From contig CAZNRY010000043.1 of NCBI GenBank assembly GCA_964575675.1, positions 1 to 23,298 of the forward strand: 23,298 nt of DNA, read 5' to 3'. The stretch comes from CAZNRY01 sp964575675 (lineage in GTDB: Bacteria; Eisenbacteria; RBG-16-71-46; CAIMUX01; VGJL01). Under the pieces are notes generated by a model. That model was not told the origin of the DNA. It searched no databases and saw nothing but the letters and a program-made list of their open reading frames with translations. The position numbers were made by a program, and so were the translations under genes. This document shows, in pieces, positions 7,507-16,174 of this stretch. Every line of letters starts with the position of its first letter. The first letter of the stretch is position 1.

Positions 7507-7738
7507 GCTCGGCCGGCTAAACGAGCAGGGCGCCGGCCTCGCGGGCGCGCCTGCTCGCGCGCACCGGCACGGCCTCTACATGATCACCCGGGAGCAGGGC
7601 GGCCATTCGGGGGCCGCCTCCGCTCGGCGCATGGCGCAGCTCGCTGCGACGATCCCCCTGCATGGCCGCCAAGGACCACCCGCGGCGCCCCCCATCGTTG
7701 ACCGGCTCCACACCCGAACCTAAGCTCTGCGGATCGTG

Positions 7739-9088
7739 ATGGGAAGCCTGATGAACCGGTTGGGGCTACAGCGACGCGAACTCCGCGCGTGGGCCCTCTA
7801 CGACTGGGCGAACTCCGCCGTGGTCACGACGATCATGACCGCGGTCTTCCCGATCTACTTCGCCTCGGTCGCCGGCGCGAACCTCGCCCGCTCAGCGGCG
7901 ACCTTCCGCTATGGGATCGCGACCACGATCGGCCTGGCCGCGATCGCCCTGAGCGCGCCGGTTCTGGGGGCGATGGCCGACCGCGCCGGCAATCGAAAGA
8001 GGATGCTCGCGATCTTCCTCGGCGTGGGGGCATCTGCGGTTGCGCTCATGTTCTTCGTCGGTCGGGGGGATTGGCTCCTCGCATCGGCCCTCTTCATCCT
8101 CGCGAACATCGGCGCGAACGGGAGCTTCGTCTTCTACGACGCGATGCTCCCGCACGTCGCGAAGCCGGACGAGATCGACCGCGTGTCGACCTCAGGATAC
8201 GCTCTGGGATACGTCGGGGGCGGGATCCTGCTGGCGCTCAATCTGGCGTGGATTCAGAAGCCGGGGTGGTTCGGGCTTCCCTCGGGACCGGGCCTTTCCG
8301 ATGCGGCCGCGACGCTTCCGGCACGGTTGGCCTTCCTCTCGGTGGCGGTCTGGTGGCTCCTCTTCTCGATCCCGCTCTTCCGTTGGGTTCCCGAGCCTGT
8401 GGCCTCCGGCCCGCCCGGGTCGTCGGCTTCATCGCCAGCCGCGCCCGGCACGGCGTTCACGCGACTTCGCGACTCGTTCCGCGGTCTCCGCGCCTATCCC
8501 CAGGCCGCACTCATGCTCCTTGCCTTCCTCATCTACAACGACGGAATCGGAACGATCATCCGGATGGCCGCGATCTACGGGACCGAGATCGGAATCGGCC
8601 GCGGCGCGCTGATCGGCTCGATCCTCGTCGTGCAGTTCGTCGGGATCCCGTGCTCGTTCCTGTTCGGCGGCCTCGCGGGCCGGGTTGGCGCGAAGCGATC
8701 GATCCACCTGGGTCTCTGCGTCTACGGACTGATCAGCGTCCTCGGCTACTTCATGACGAACGCGTGGCACTTCCTGCTGCTCGCCATCCTGGTCGGAATC
8801 GTGCAGGGCGGGACGCAGGCGCTGAGCCGGAGTCTCTTCGCGAGCCTGATCCCGCGGAGCCGCTCGGCGGAGTTCTTCGGTTTCTGGGCGGTCGTCGAGA
8901 AGTTCGCGGGGATCTTCGGCCCGGGACTCTTCGCGCTCGCGATCGCGCTCACGGGATCGAGCCGCGTCGCGATCCTCTCGGTGATCGCGTTCTTCGCGGT
9001 CGGCGGGATCCTCCTCCAACGGGTGGACGTGGAGAGGGGCCGGCAGGAAGCGCGGGGCGAGCCGGCCATGAAGAACTCGACCGCGTAG
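7739..9088 (+). CDS. MFS transporter, UMF1/Atg22-like family
   Basis: This protein of about 449 residues matches the UMF1 (Atg22-like) branch of the major facilitator superfamily. The family signature at the start is R-A-W-A-L-Y-D-W-A-N-S-A followed by T-I-M-T-A-V-F-P-I-Y-F. About twelve hydrophobic segments follow. The cytoplasmic loop D-R-A-G-N-R-K-R between helices 2 and 3 is the MFS motif A equivalent, and a second such loop (G-R-V-G-A-K-R) lies in the C-terminal half. Family members are thought to export small solutes such as amino acids; the substrate here is unknown. The start is uncertain: GTG at 7736, ATG at 7739 and ATG at 7751 are in frame, and only 7751 has a weak GGGAAG upstream. 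The gene ends ten bases before the convergent secreted-protein gene. Confidence 0.88.
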   Translation: MGSLMNRLGLQRRELRAWALYDWANSAVVTTIMTAVFPIYFASVAGANLARSAATFRYGIATTIGLAAIALSAPVLGAMADRAGNRKRMLAIFLGVGASAVALMFFVGRGDWLLASALFILANIGANGSFVFYDAMLPHVAKPDEIDRVSTSGYALGYVGGGILLALNLAWIQKPGWFGLPSGPGLSDAAATLPARLAFLSVAVWWLLFSIPLFRWVPEPVASGPPGSSASSPAAPGTAFTRLRDSFRGLRAYPQAALMLLAFLIYNDGIGTIIRMAAIYGTEIGIGRGALIGSILVVQFVGIPCSFLFGGLAGRVGAKRSIHLGLCVYGLISVLGYFMTNAWHFLLLAILVGIVQGGTQALSRSLFASLIPRSRSAEFFGFWAVVEKFAGIFGPGLFALAIALTGSSRVAILSVIAFFAVGGILLQRVDVERGRQEARGEPAMKNSTA

Positions 9089-9098
9089 AGCGATTCCC

Positions 9099-10841
9099 TC
9101 AGCGCGCCAGCAAGAGCTTCCGGCTCTCCATTCCGCCTGCCGTATCGAGCCGATAGAAGTAGACCCCGGACGGGAGCGGCCGGCCCGTCTCATCCGTGCC
9201 GTCCCAGCGGACCCGGTGCAAGCCTGGTTCTTGCAACCCGTTCTGGAGTGTGGTCAGGAACCGTCCCGCCGCGTCGAAGAGCCGGAGTGAAACCGGCCCG
9301 CTTCGATCGAGACGGTAGGCGATCGTCGTCAACGGACCGGAAGGGTTCGGCAGGCTCTGGTAGAGCAGCGTCCCGTCCGCGCCGCCGCGGCCATCCTCCG
9401 GGATCTCCGTCGTGACCTCCAGGGCTTGTGTGACAATCTGATCGATGTAGAACGTTCCGGGAGTTTCCCACGTGCAGGTGAGCCCGACCGCCACGTACAG
9501 CATGTCATACGGCCCCGTCCAGACGGTCCTCCCGAACGTCTGCAGCGTCCACCCTTCGGCCGCCGGCTGGCCGAGGATGCTGAAGTCTCCCTCCATTTCA
9601 GGATCGAACAAGGTGACGGCGGCGACCGGCTGGAACGCCATGTCGGCGAAATAGCGGAAGACCTCGAAGCTCACGTTGACCGCGACCGAGCTGAGCGGCT
9701 GTACGGGGATGGCCGTTTGGACCCAGATCGTTCCATCATCGGCCGTCCCGTCGAGGTACATCTCCATCGCGCGGTGGCCGGCGTACGCCTCGCCGCCCGA
9801 GGCGTTCACGTAGAAGCTTTTCGGTCCCGGGTATTGGAACTGCTTCGGGACGTCGAAGTCGCCGTGGTAGGTGAAGCGGCCCGAGTGCTCGAAGCTCTCG
9901 ACCGAGAACTGGTACTGCTGCGTGTCGAGAATCACGAAGGGGCGAACGTCCGCGTTGTTCTTCTCGTCGCCCTCCAGGATCGCGCCGTCCGGGTCCGCGG
10001 CGACGTAGATGTCGCGCGCTCCGGTCGTGCAAGTCCAAGAAACCGATGCGAGCCCGGCGCCCCCGCCTCCGGAAATCGACGGGATGATGGATGTTCCAAT
10101 CGGGGGGTTTCCCGCGTTCGGCTCGCCGTCCCAGAAGGAAACGGGGATGCTCGATGCAGCCTGCGCGCCGATGTTCCGTACGCGGGCGCGGAGCGTGACC
10201 GCCTGCCCCGGCACGGGCCGCATCGGGATCATGCGGATGTCGGACTGCGTGACGGCGAGGTCGGGAAGCGAGGTGGCGGCAGCGGAGAAGGTCACGACGA
10301 TCCGAGGGCGCATCCGCTCGAGCGGGGCCAGGGGCGAGGAGATCCTGATAGACTCGTACCATGCGTCGTGGGCCGTCATCTTGATCGAGAAGACACGTCC
10401 TCCGCTCTGTGCTTCCTCGATGAGATGAGACGTCACGTCGACGGAGAAGGACAGTGTGTCTTGGAAACTCTGCGTGCCGATGAGATCGTTCACCGGCCAG
10501 TCCCACATCTCGGCCGGCTCCCGTTCGGCATAGCTCCAGGAATCGTCGGTGACGTGCCACAGATCAATCGAGGCGCCCGGCTGAGTCCTTTCGACGAAGA
10601 GGTAGAGGCGGGCGTCGAGGATGATCGCCGTCGTCGGGATCTGCGCGAGGTCGAACTTCATGAGCGAGTTCGGGTGCAGGCACGAGTCTTTCTGTTTCCA
10701 TGTATACGAGGAGAAGACGCGCGCCCAGTCGGCGACGTCATCGCCGTCCAGCACGATCGTATCGGCGAGCGCGGCCGGCAGGCAAGCGCAGAGCAGGACG
10801 GCGAGGAGCGAGGCGACTCGGAAGACAGATCCAGAGTTCAT
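9099..10841 (-). CDS. Secreted DNRLRE/CARDB protein with FlgD-like C-terminal tail
   Basis: This 580-residue exported protein has a signal peptide at 1-26 (hydrophobic core, then A-L-A-D). Residues 28-185 resemble the DNRLRE/disaggregatase-related beta domain. Residues 193-305 look like a CARDB adhesion domain (L-P-D-L-A-V start, G-D-E-K-N-N-A end). An unfamiliar jelly-roll-like region of about 190 residues follows. The last 85 residues are a FlgD-like Ig fold (P-N-P, W-D-G-T-D, S-G-V-Y-F-Y, ending L-L-L-A-R). The frame runs further upstream, but the ATG at 10841 is chosen because AAGGAGGT precedes it and the signal peptide begins there. No catalytic motif is seen; a surface-binding or structural role is inferred. 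A foldback element lies upstream, separating it from the cohesin-like genes. Confidence 0.85.
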   Translation of the reverse strand: MNSGSVFRVASLLAVLLCACLPAALADTIVLDGDDVADWARVFSSYTWKQKDSCLHPNSLMKFDLAQIPTTAIILDARLYLFVERTQPGASIDLWHVTDDSWSYAEREPAEMWDWPVNDLIGTQSFQDTLSFSVDVTSHLIEEAQSGGRVFSIKMTAHDAWYESIRISSPLAPLERMRPRIVVTFSAAATSLPDLAVTQSDIRMIPMRPVPGQAVTLRARVRNIGAQAASSIPVSFWDGEPNAGNPPIGTSIIPSISGGGGAGLASVSWTCTTGARDIYVAADPDGAILEGDEKNNADVRPFVILDTQQYQFSVESFEHSGRFTYHGDFDVPKQFQYPGPKSFYVNASGGEAYAGHRAMEMYLDGTADDGTIWVQTAIPVQPLSSVAVNVSFEVFRYFADMAFQPVAAVTLFDPEMEGDFSILGQPAAEGWTLQTFGRTVWTGPYDMLYVAVGLTCTWETPGTFYIDQIVTQALEVTTEIPEDGRGGADGTLLYQSLPNPSGPLTTIAYRLDRSGPVSLRLFDAAGRFLTTLQNGLQEPGLHRVRWDGTDETGRPLPSGVYFYRLDTAGGMESRKLLLAR

Positions 10842-11314
10842 CGATCCACCTCCTTCTGTTCGCGGGAGGAATTCTAGCAGAATCGCACGCCGTTTTCCAG
10901 TAGAAGAGGAGGGGATTCGCCTAGCCCGCAATTCTCACCACCGTTCGTCGCGAAACGGCGGCAGAGGGCCGGAGATGCAAGTCGCGCGATGCGAGGACGA
11001 CGCAGACATACTCGGTGCAGTATGTCGAGGAGGCCGAGCAAGCGCGACGCCGCAGATGCGGCCAGATGCGCCGTTGCAGCAGAATGCTGGTGAGAAGTGC
11101 GGGCTAACCCTGGAGCATCTGCCGAGTTGAATCCGCGGGCCACGACGCCGAATCAGGGGGGTCCGTACTACGGACAAGATCCTGACGCCACTCGCGCTTT
11201 CGGGATGGAGTAAGACCCCGCCCGTCCACACGAAGCTTTCGCCGGCCCGCGGCTTCCATCACAGTCGTTCAAGCACTCGCACTTCAGCCGGCGCGGCGAT
11301 GAGCGTCCGTCGCC
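10842..11314. other. Intergenic stretch holding the foldback element
   Basis: This 473-base gap lies between two secreted-protein genes on the minus strand. It includes the leader of the DNRLRE/CARDB gene, the foldback element at 10922-11106 (listed separately) and about 200 bases with no recognisable feature. Confidence 0.5.
10922..11106. repeat. Foldback, MITE-like palindromic element (about 185 bp)
   Basis: The left end starts TAGCCCGCAATTCTCACCA and the right end, read on the opposite strand, starts TAGCCCGCACTTCTCACCA: 18 of 19 bases match. The two halves stay alignable inward for about 65 bases with roughly one indel (ACGGCG, GGCCG and GTCGCGC recur in order). The centre is a perfect hairpin, GACATACT (11005-11012), six-base loop, AGTATGTC (11019-11026). 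The whole could fold into one long cruciform or RNA hairpin. No transposase frame lies inside. No second copy was seen in this window. It resembles a non-autonomous miniature inverted-repeat element or a REP-like repeat. No clear target-site duplication is visible. Confidence 0.6.
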
Positions 11315-12169
11315 TTACCTCCTGACCACCGCGCGCGCGGCCCCCGCGCCGTAGGCCGACCGGGCGCGCACGAAATAGACGCCGCCGGGGACGGGACCGC
11401 CCGCCGCCTCTATGCGGGGCCACGGCACCTCGATGGTGCCGGCTCGCGCCGCATGAGCGGTCCATTGCCACAGCCTGCGCCCGCAGGCATCGAAGAGCTG
11501 GAGCTCCAAAGGCCCGTCCTCGGGAAGATCCAGACGGATCGACGTTGATTCCACGACGGGATTCGGGAAGAGCCGGATGGAAATGTCATGAGCGCTTCGG
11601 CCCGCTGCGGAAGGCCGCGGAACATCGGACGTCGTGGGATCCCATACCTCGATGACGCCGTCATGGAGAACCACCTGGCGCGGATAGGTGGGATGATCCG
11701 GAGCAACATACAATCCGTCGTCGAAGAACGATAACTCGGGCGGGGATGTGATCCTGACCGGGCTCACGCCGATAGAATCCGCGTTGAATCGGAACAGGCT
11801 CAGCACCCCCGGTCCGTCCAGGGAGACTCCATTGCAGAGAACGATGTGAACGTAGCTGACGGTCGAGTCGGTCTCTGTTCTGCGATTGAACCAGTTCGGG
11901 CAGGCATCGAGCATGAGCGGCCCGGGCAGGACCGACTCGAGGGAGAGAATCCTCGGATCGTACTGAATCGTGATCTCGTAGCCGTTGAACTGATGTGCGC
12001 TGTCATCCACCGCAAAGCCGACCTCGGCGACCGTGCCGATGCCGACCAAGCTACTCTCCGGCAGGATGTAGGCGTTGAACGCCTCGACCGCGCGAGCCGT
12101 GGGGATCGTGACGGACGCCCATGCAACGCATACGATCAGGATCAGAAGACCGGGTGCTCGTCGATTCAT
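11315..12169 (-). CDS. Secreted cohesin-like protein with FlgD-like tail (paralogue A)
   Basis: This 284-residue protein has a signal peptide at 1-27 (T-A-R-A before V-E-A-F). Residues 30-178 form a cohesin-like beta-sandwich: V-G-F-A-V-D strand, S-A-H-Q-F-N-G-Y-E at 57-65, G-P-G-V-L-S at 119-124 and H-D-G-V near the end. Two cysteines, Cys90 and Cys112, are conserved in the neighbour and could pair once exported. Residues 195-284 are the FlgD-like tail (F-P-N-P, G-G-V-Y-F, ending R-R), though the usual W-D-G motif is degenerate. AGGAGG precedes the ATG. It lies 22 bases downstream of its paralogue and is probably in the same operon. Ligand unknown; cohesin folds usually bind dockerins or act as structural modules. 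Confidence 0.8.
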   Translation of the reverse strand: MNRRAPGLLILIVCVAWASVTIPTARAVEAFNAYILPESSLVGIGTVAEVGFAVDDSAHQFNGYEITIQYDPRILSLESVLPGPLMLDACPNWFNRRTETDSTVSYVHIVLCNGVSLDGPGVLSLFRFNADSIGVSPVRITSPPELSFFDDGLYVAPDHPTYPRQVVLHDGVIEVWDPTTSDVPRPSAAGRSAHDISIRLFPNPVVESTSIRLDLPEDGPLELQLFDACGRRLWQWTAHAARAGTIEVPWPRIEAAGGPVPGGVYFVRARSAYGAGAARAVVRR

Positions 12170-12191
12170 CGTTGTCCTCCTGTCAGTCTCC

Positions 12192-13064
12192 TCACCGAAT
12201 CAGAACAAAGCCGGAGGTTGCCTGCCTGCCTGCAGAGCGCACGCGGCAGAAGTAAAAGCCAGGCGGGACGGGCCGGCCCGCAGATCCCGTTCTTCCCACC
12301 TGAAGGACGAACGGACCGGGTGCGGTCCAAGGACCTGTCCAGTTCCAAACCTTGCGGCCCTGGGGATCCAGGACGTCGATCCACTCCGGCGTTCCGCCTT
12401 CGAGATCGAAGCAGATCGCCTCGCTCCCAATGGCCGGATTCGGGTAGAGCCGGAGTCTGAGCTTTCCGATGGGGATCGGATCGAAGCCGGGCTCGTGAGT
12501 ACCGGAAGTCGGATCGACCACCAGGACGAGGCCGTCGTGAAAGATCACCTGTCGCGGACGCGTCGGATGGGTCGGTGCGACGTACTCGCCTGCGTCGTAG
12601 AAGGTCAGGTCCGGATCGGATGCGATCCTCATGGGGCTCGCTCCCTCACGCGCGTCCCGGAACCGGAAGATTGACAACACGCCCGGACCGTTCACGGTCA
12701 CGTCGTGGCAGAGCAAGATATGCGTGTAAGTCATGGACGAGTCGGTCTTGGAGAGGTATCGGAACCGGCTGCCCGGACAGGCGTCGAGCATCAACTGGCC
12801 CTCGAAAACGGTGTCAGGCCTCACCACCGCCGGGTTGCATCGGATCTCGACCTCGTAGCCGTTGAACTGATGCGCCGAGGAATCGACCTCGAACCGTACA
12901 TCCACGAAAGAGCCGGGAAGCGCCGTGACGGTGTCGGGACGAATGAATGCATGGAACTCCTCGATGGCCCCGGCGGCCGGAACCAAAGATCGAGCCTCCG
13001 GCAGCAGGGGGGCGTACGCCATCGACATCATGATGATGAGGATGGCCGTGACGCGTCGGGTCAT
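12192..13064 (-). CDS. Secreted cohesin-like protein with FlgD-like tail (paralogue B)
   Basis: This 290-residue protein is a clear paralogue of the next gene downstream, with the same length, order and motifs. It has a signal-like hydrophobic N-terminus (about 1-33), a cohesin-like domain at 36-185 (S-A-H-Q-F-N-G-Y-E at 63-71, L-M-L-D-A-C-P at 91-97, G-P-G-V-L-S at 126-131, Y-V-A-P-T-H-P-T at 161-168) and a FlgD-like tail from about 200 (Y-P-N-P, P-G-F-Y-F, ending L-I-R). Cys96 and Cys119 match the cysteine pair of paralogue A. The frame extends upstream to 13286, but ATG 13064 is chosen because AGGAG sits seven bases before it and hydrophobic sequence begins there; upstream frames overlap the neighbouring gene. 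No enzyme motif is visible. Confidence 0.8.
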   Translation of the reverse strand: MTRRVTAILIIMMSMAYAPLLPEARSLVPAAGAIEEFHAFIRPDTVTALPGSFVDVRFEVDSSAHQFNGYEVEIRCNPAVVRPDTVFEGQLMLDACPGSRFRYLSKTDSSMTYTHILLCHDVTVNGPGVLSIFRFRDAREGASPMRIASDPDLTFYDAGEYVAPTHPTRPRQVIFHDGLVLVVDPTSGTHEPGFDPIPIGKLRLRLYPNPAIGSEAICFDLEGGTPEWIDVLDPQGRKVWNWTGPWTAPGPFVLQVGRTGSAGRPVPPGFYFCRVRSAGRQATSGFVLIR

Positions 13065-13177
13065 TCCTGCGCTCCTGGTTCCCGGGCGAGGCCGGAGCCC
13101 CGGCAAAAGGGGCCCGGCCTCCGCACCGCGCGTGCTTCCCGGCGTCGGTCGACGATCGTCAACGCGCTCGAGGCGCG

Positions 13178-16174
13178 CTATCGAAGCAGGGTCACTCTCC
13201 GCTGCGACTGCCACGGACCGGCCTGCATCGAGTAGAAGTAGACTCCGGCGCTGAGGGCGCGGCCTCCGTCGTCCGTGCCGTCCCACTCAACGACGTAAGT
13301 CCCGGCGGCACGGGTATCGTCGATCAGAGTCCTGACCACGCGACCCGCCACGTCGTAGATGACCACGCGCACCGTCGCCGCGACCGGTACATCGAATCCG
13401 ATCGCCGTCCGTTGAGCGAATGGGTTCGGGATCGCCTCGCTCAGCCGATAATTTCTCCAAGCGTTCTCAAGGGATCCCGAGGCCGTCGCCAGTGCGTCGG
13501 TTTGATCCGGCACGCGGTTCAGCAGCTCTTGGTTCTCCACGTCCCGCACGCTGCTCTCCTTCAGCGTGACCGCCACGCCTCCGTCGCGTAACGCACGCAA
13601 CCGCACCAACGCCACGACCCCCTCGCCCTCGACCGACGCGCCGCGGCCCAACAACGCCACGTTCAGGTCCACCTCGCCTTGCGACGGCAGGCCATCGAAG
13701 AAGTGATCCGACGATGCGATCGCCGGTCCCACGTCGCTCGATAGGTACGCAAACCGGGCAGCGTCATAGACCAGAACGGTGCGGATCCCGTGCACGCCTT
13801 CCGCGTCCCCGCGCAGCGCCACCAGCACCTCGACCGTCTGGCCCGCACGGACGCGGATCGAACGCGGCACGACCTCCAGTCGGATCGCTCCGCTACCGAT
13901 CGAACCGAGTGCAACGGGAAGGGAAGCGAGTTTGCTGACCTCTCCGTAGTTCAAGGAGAAGATCATCAGGTCCTCGAAGTTGATCCGGTTGTCCGTCAGC
14001 GGCCGCGCGTCGACCGAGCCGTTCACCGTCGGGCCCACGTCCAGATAGTTGTACGGATCGTTGAGCGGGATCGTGATCCCGTAGTGCGCGCCCAGTGCGC
14101 TGATGTCCAGCGCCGCGACGTGGTTGTCCCCGACGCCCAGGGGCGGGGTCACGTCCCCGAGGTGGTAGTTCAATGTCCCGGTCGACTTATTGGAGACGGA
14201 GGAGACGTTGCCGCAAGCGTCCTTCGTGTAAACGACGTAGTACCAGAAGTCGCGGCCCAAAACCTCGTCGGTCTGCCCGCTGGCGGTGACCGCAGTCAAC
14301 GTCCAGGGGGGATTGACGGGCGGGTAGGAGGCTGGCGTGGCCGGAACGACGCCGCCGGCGTCGTCGTACTCCGGATAGTGGCCGAAGCCGGCCCGGTAGA
14401 CCTGGACGACCGCCGCGTCCCCGGGAGGCGTGAAGGTGAGCGTCACCTTCGTCGTCCCATCCACATCATTGCCCGTCTTCACCTGCGCGGCCGAGAGGCT
14501 CGCCACCGCCACCGGCGGGGTCGTATCGATCGTGATCGCCGCGGGCGCTCCGGGGGCGACTGGGATAGGCTGGTTATCGCAATCCCGAAGCAGGAACGCG
14601 CTCACCGTGATCGTCCCCACGCCGTCGGGAGGCCCGACCTTCTTCACGTTCGCGGTGAAGAGGGTTCCGTTGCCGGTCGGACCGCATGGGGTGCCGAGGA
14701 CCACGCAGTCCACCGTGTAGGAACCACCCCCGTTGTCGAGGATTTGGAACTCGGCCGGAGTGTAGCCGTAGCCGGTGAAGTAGCTTCCCTTGACGATGTC
14801 GCTCAAGAGTCCGTTGCAGAGGGCGAGATTGTCGCTCAGCTCGAACGTCACGCTGTAGCCGCGCGCCGGATCCGCGTTGGTCCTGGTCAGCGCGAAGGAA
14901 ACCACGTTGCAGGGTTCCTCGATCGACAGGCAGTGCGGCTCGGGCGTCGGCGTCACCGTGTTCGGCACGCCGAAGAAGAGGCCCATCGTGTTCTCGCCGC
15001 CGACCTCGGGATAGTGGTTGTTGCTCGAGTACTTCCAGGCGCCGCTCACATCCTGGGTGAAAGCGATCCAACCGGCCATGCCGTTGATCCTGGTCTGGTA
15101 GGCGGGCTGGTCGAGGTGGGCGAGGGCCGCCGCCGTGTATGCCGTCGACTGCCAGTCCTCGTCGTCGGTGTGCGCGCCGTAGGAGCCGCTGACCGCGCCA
15201 CTCGGATAGGTGCTGGCGGCCAGGCGGGCGACGAGCCCCGGGATCTCGGCGGTGTGCGTTCCCGAAGCATCGAACGCATCGATCAATCCGCCCACACCAA
15301 GGCAGTACCACCAGTAGTTTACGTTGGCGTAGGTCGGGTCCCAGCCGGCATCGTCGACGATGTCGAAGAGACCCGGATTGTCCATATACGAGTCCTGGTA
15401 GAGCACCTCCGCGATCTGATCGCAGGTCAGTGCGTAGTTGTTGGGATCGCCCGGGAACCGCTCGGCCAGCATGCCCGCAGCGACCGCGTAGGCACCGAGG
15501 TCCCAGGCGATGATCCCATTCGGATACCCCTGGGTGACACCCCGCACGTCGCGAAGCCACTGAGCGAAAATGGTCCCGTCTGTATGCTCCGTGAACACCC
15601 GGTAGTCGAACTTGGCCTTCGCCATGTCCCTGTAGGTCGTGCCCGCAACCTCCGGGAGGTCATCGAAGAGCATAAGGAAGATCATGTCCGACGACGTCCG
15701 CGGATGGAGTGTCGCTCCAGCCGCGACAATGCGATCGGCCGCATCCTGCATCGCGGTGAAGTACGTGTAGTCGCCGGTCGCGAGGTACGCGTAATAGAGA
15801 CCCATCACGGTGGCCCCATAGATGTTCGTTGGGCTCGCCGCGGTGGTGTGATGGAACGGCGCCGGAGGCGACGTGACGACCCAGTCCCAGCCCGCGTCGT
15901 TCGGATCGGCGGGGACCTCGCTCGGGGGCGTCCCGTTGCCGGCGTTGTCCTCGGTCACGTCCGCCTGCATCGCCCGCAGGTAATCCGCTCCGGCGACGAG
16001 GGCGGCATCAACGGTTGTCCGGAGCCCGTCCGTCCCCATAACCTGGTGGGTCACGCTCGGGGCCCCGATGACTGCACGGCCATCGAAGGGCGCCGCCGGC
16101 GTTCCGGCCACCGCCATGCCAACAATCAAGAAAGAAAAGAGAAACATTCCGAGAGGGAACAGCCTGGTTCGCAT
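13178..16174 (-). CDS. Large secreted toroid/cohesin/Fn3/dockerin protein with FlgD-like tail
   Basis: This 998-residue exported protein has a signal peptide at 1-23 (ending A-V-A-G). Residues 50-405 contain repeated helical pairs with aromatic-rich turns (L-Y-Y-A-Y-L-A-T-G-D-Y at 126-136; W-Q-S-T-A-Y-T-A-A-A-L-A at 341-352), like an alpha/alpha toroid of the squalene-cyclase or glycan-lyase type. Next come a cohesin-like sandwich (415-550), an Fn3-like domain (552-665), a dockerin-like pair of D/N-rich calcium-loop and helix units (about 671-745), a second cohesin-like domain (762-885) and the FlgD-like tail (910-998: P-N-P-F, W-D-G-T-D, G-V-Y-F-Y). ATG 16174 is chosen for its GAGGAG ribosome site and signal peptide; the upstream extension is not protein-like. 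Enzymatic activity in the toroid is possible, but no catalytic residues can be named. It lies 113 bases upstream of paralogue B. Confidence 0.8.
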   Translation of the reverse strand: MRTRLFPLGMFLFSFLIVGMAVAGTPAAPFDGRAVIGAPSVTHQVMGTDGLRTTVDAALVAGADYLRAMQADVTEDNAGNGTPPSEVPADPNDAGWDWVVTSPPAPFHHTTAASPTNIYGATVMGLYYAYLATGDYTYFTAMQDAADRIVAAGATLHPRTSSDMIFLMLFDDLPEVAGTTYRDMAKAKFDYRVFTEHTDGTIFAQWLRDVRGVTQGYPNGIIAWDLGAYAVAAGMLAERFPGDPNNYALTCDQIAEVLYQDSYMDNPGLFDIVDDAGWDPTYANVNYWWYCLGVGGLIDAFDASGTHTAEIPGLVARLAASTYPSGAVSGSYGAHTDDEDWQSTAYTAAALAHLDQPAYQTRINGMAGWIAFTQDVSGAWKYSSNNHYPEVGGENTMGLFFGVPNTVTPTPEPHCLSIEEPCNVVSFALTRTNADPARGYSVTFELSDNLALCNGLLSDIVKGSYFTGYGYTPAEFQILDNGGGSYTVDCVVLGTPCGPTGNGTLFTANVKKVGPPDGVGTITVSAFLLRDCDNQPIPVAPGAPAAITIDTTPPVAVASLSAAQVKTGNDVDGTTKVTLTFTPPGDAAVVQVYRAGFGHYPEYDDAGGVVPATPASYPPVNPPWTLTAVTASGQTDEVLGRDFWYYVVYTKDACGNVSSVSNKSTGTLNYHLGDVTPPLGVGDNHVAALDISALGAHYGITIPLNDPYNYLDVGPTVNGSVDARPLTDNRINFEDLMIFSLNYGEVSKLASLPVALGSIGSGAIRLEVVPRSIRVRAGQTVEVLVALRGDAEGVHGIRTVLVYDAARFAYLSSDVGPAIASSDHFFDGLPSQGEVDLNVALLGRGASVEGEGVVALVRLRALRDGGVAVTLKESSVRDVENQELLNRVPDQTDALATASGSLENAWRNYRLSEAIPNPFAQRTAIGFDVPVAATVRVVIYDVAGRVVRTLIDDTRAAGTYVVEWDGTDDGGRALSAGVYFYSMQAGPWQSQRRVTLLR

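Noticed and set aside
7478..7723. 81-codon plus-strand frame between the sigma operon and the transporter
   Set aside because: It overlaps the terminator-like hairpin, has no ribosome site and no protein-like composition.
9426..10877. Long plus-strand open frame opposite the DNRLRE/CARDB gene
   Set aside because: The composition is Arg/Asp/His-rich and low-complexity, typical of the antisense of a GC-rich gene. The minus strand has a signal peptide, domains and a ribosome site.
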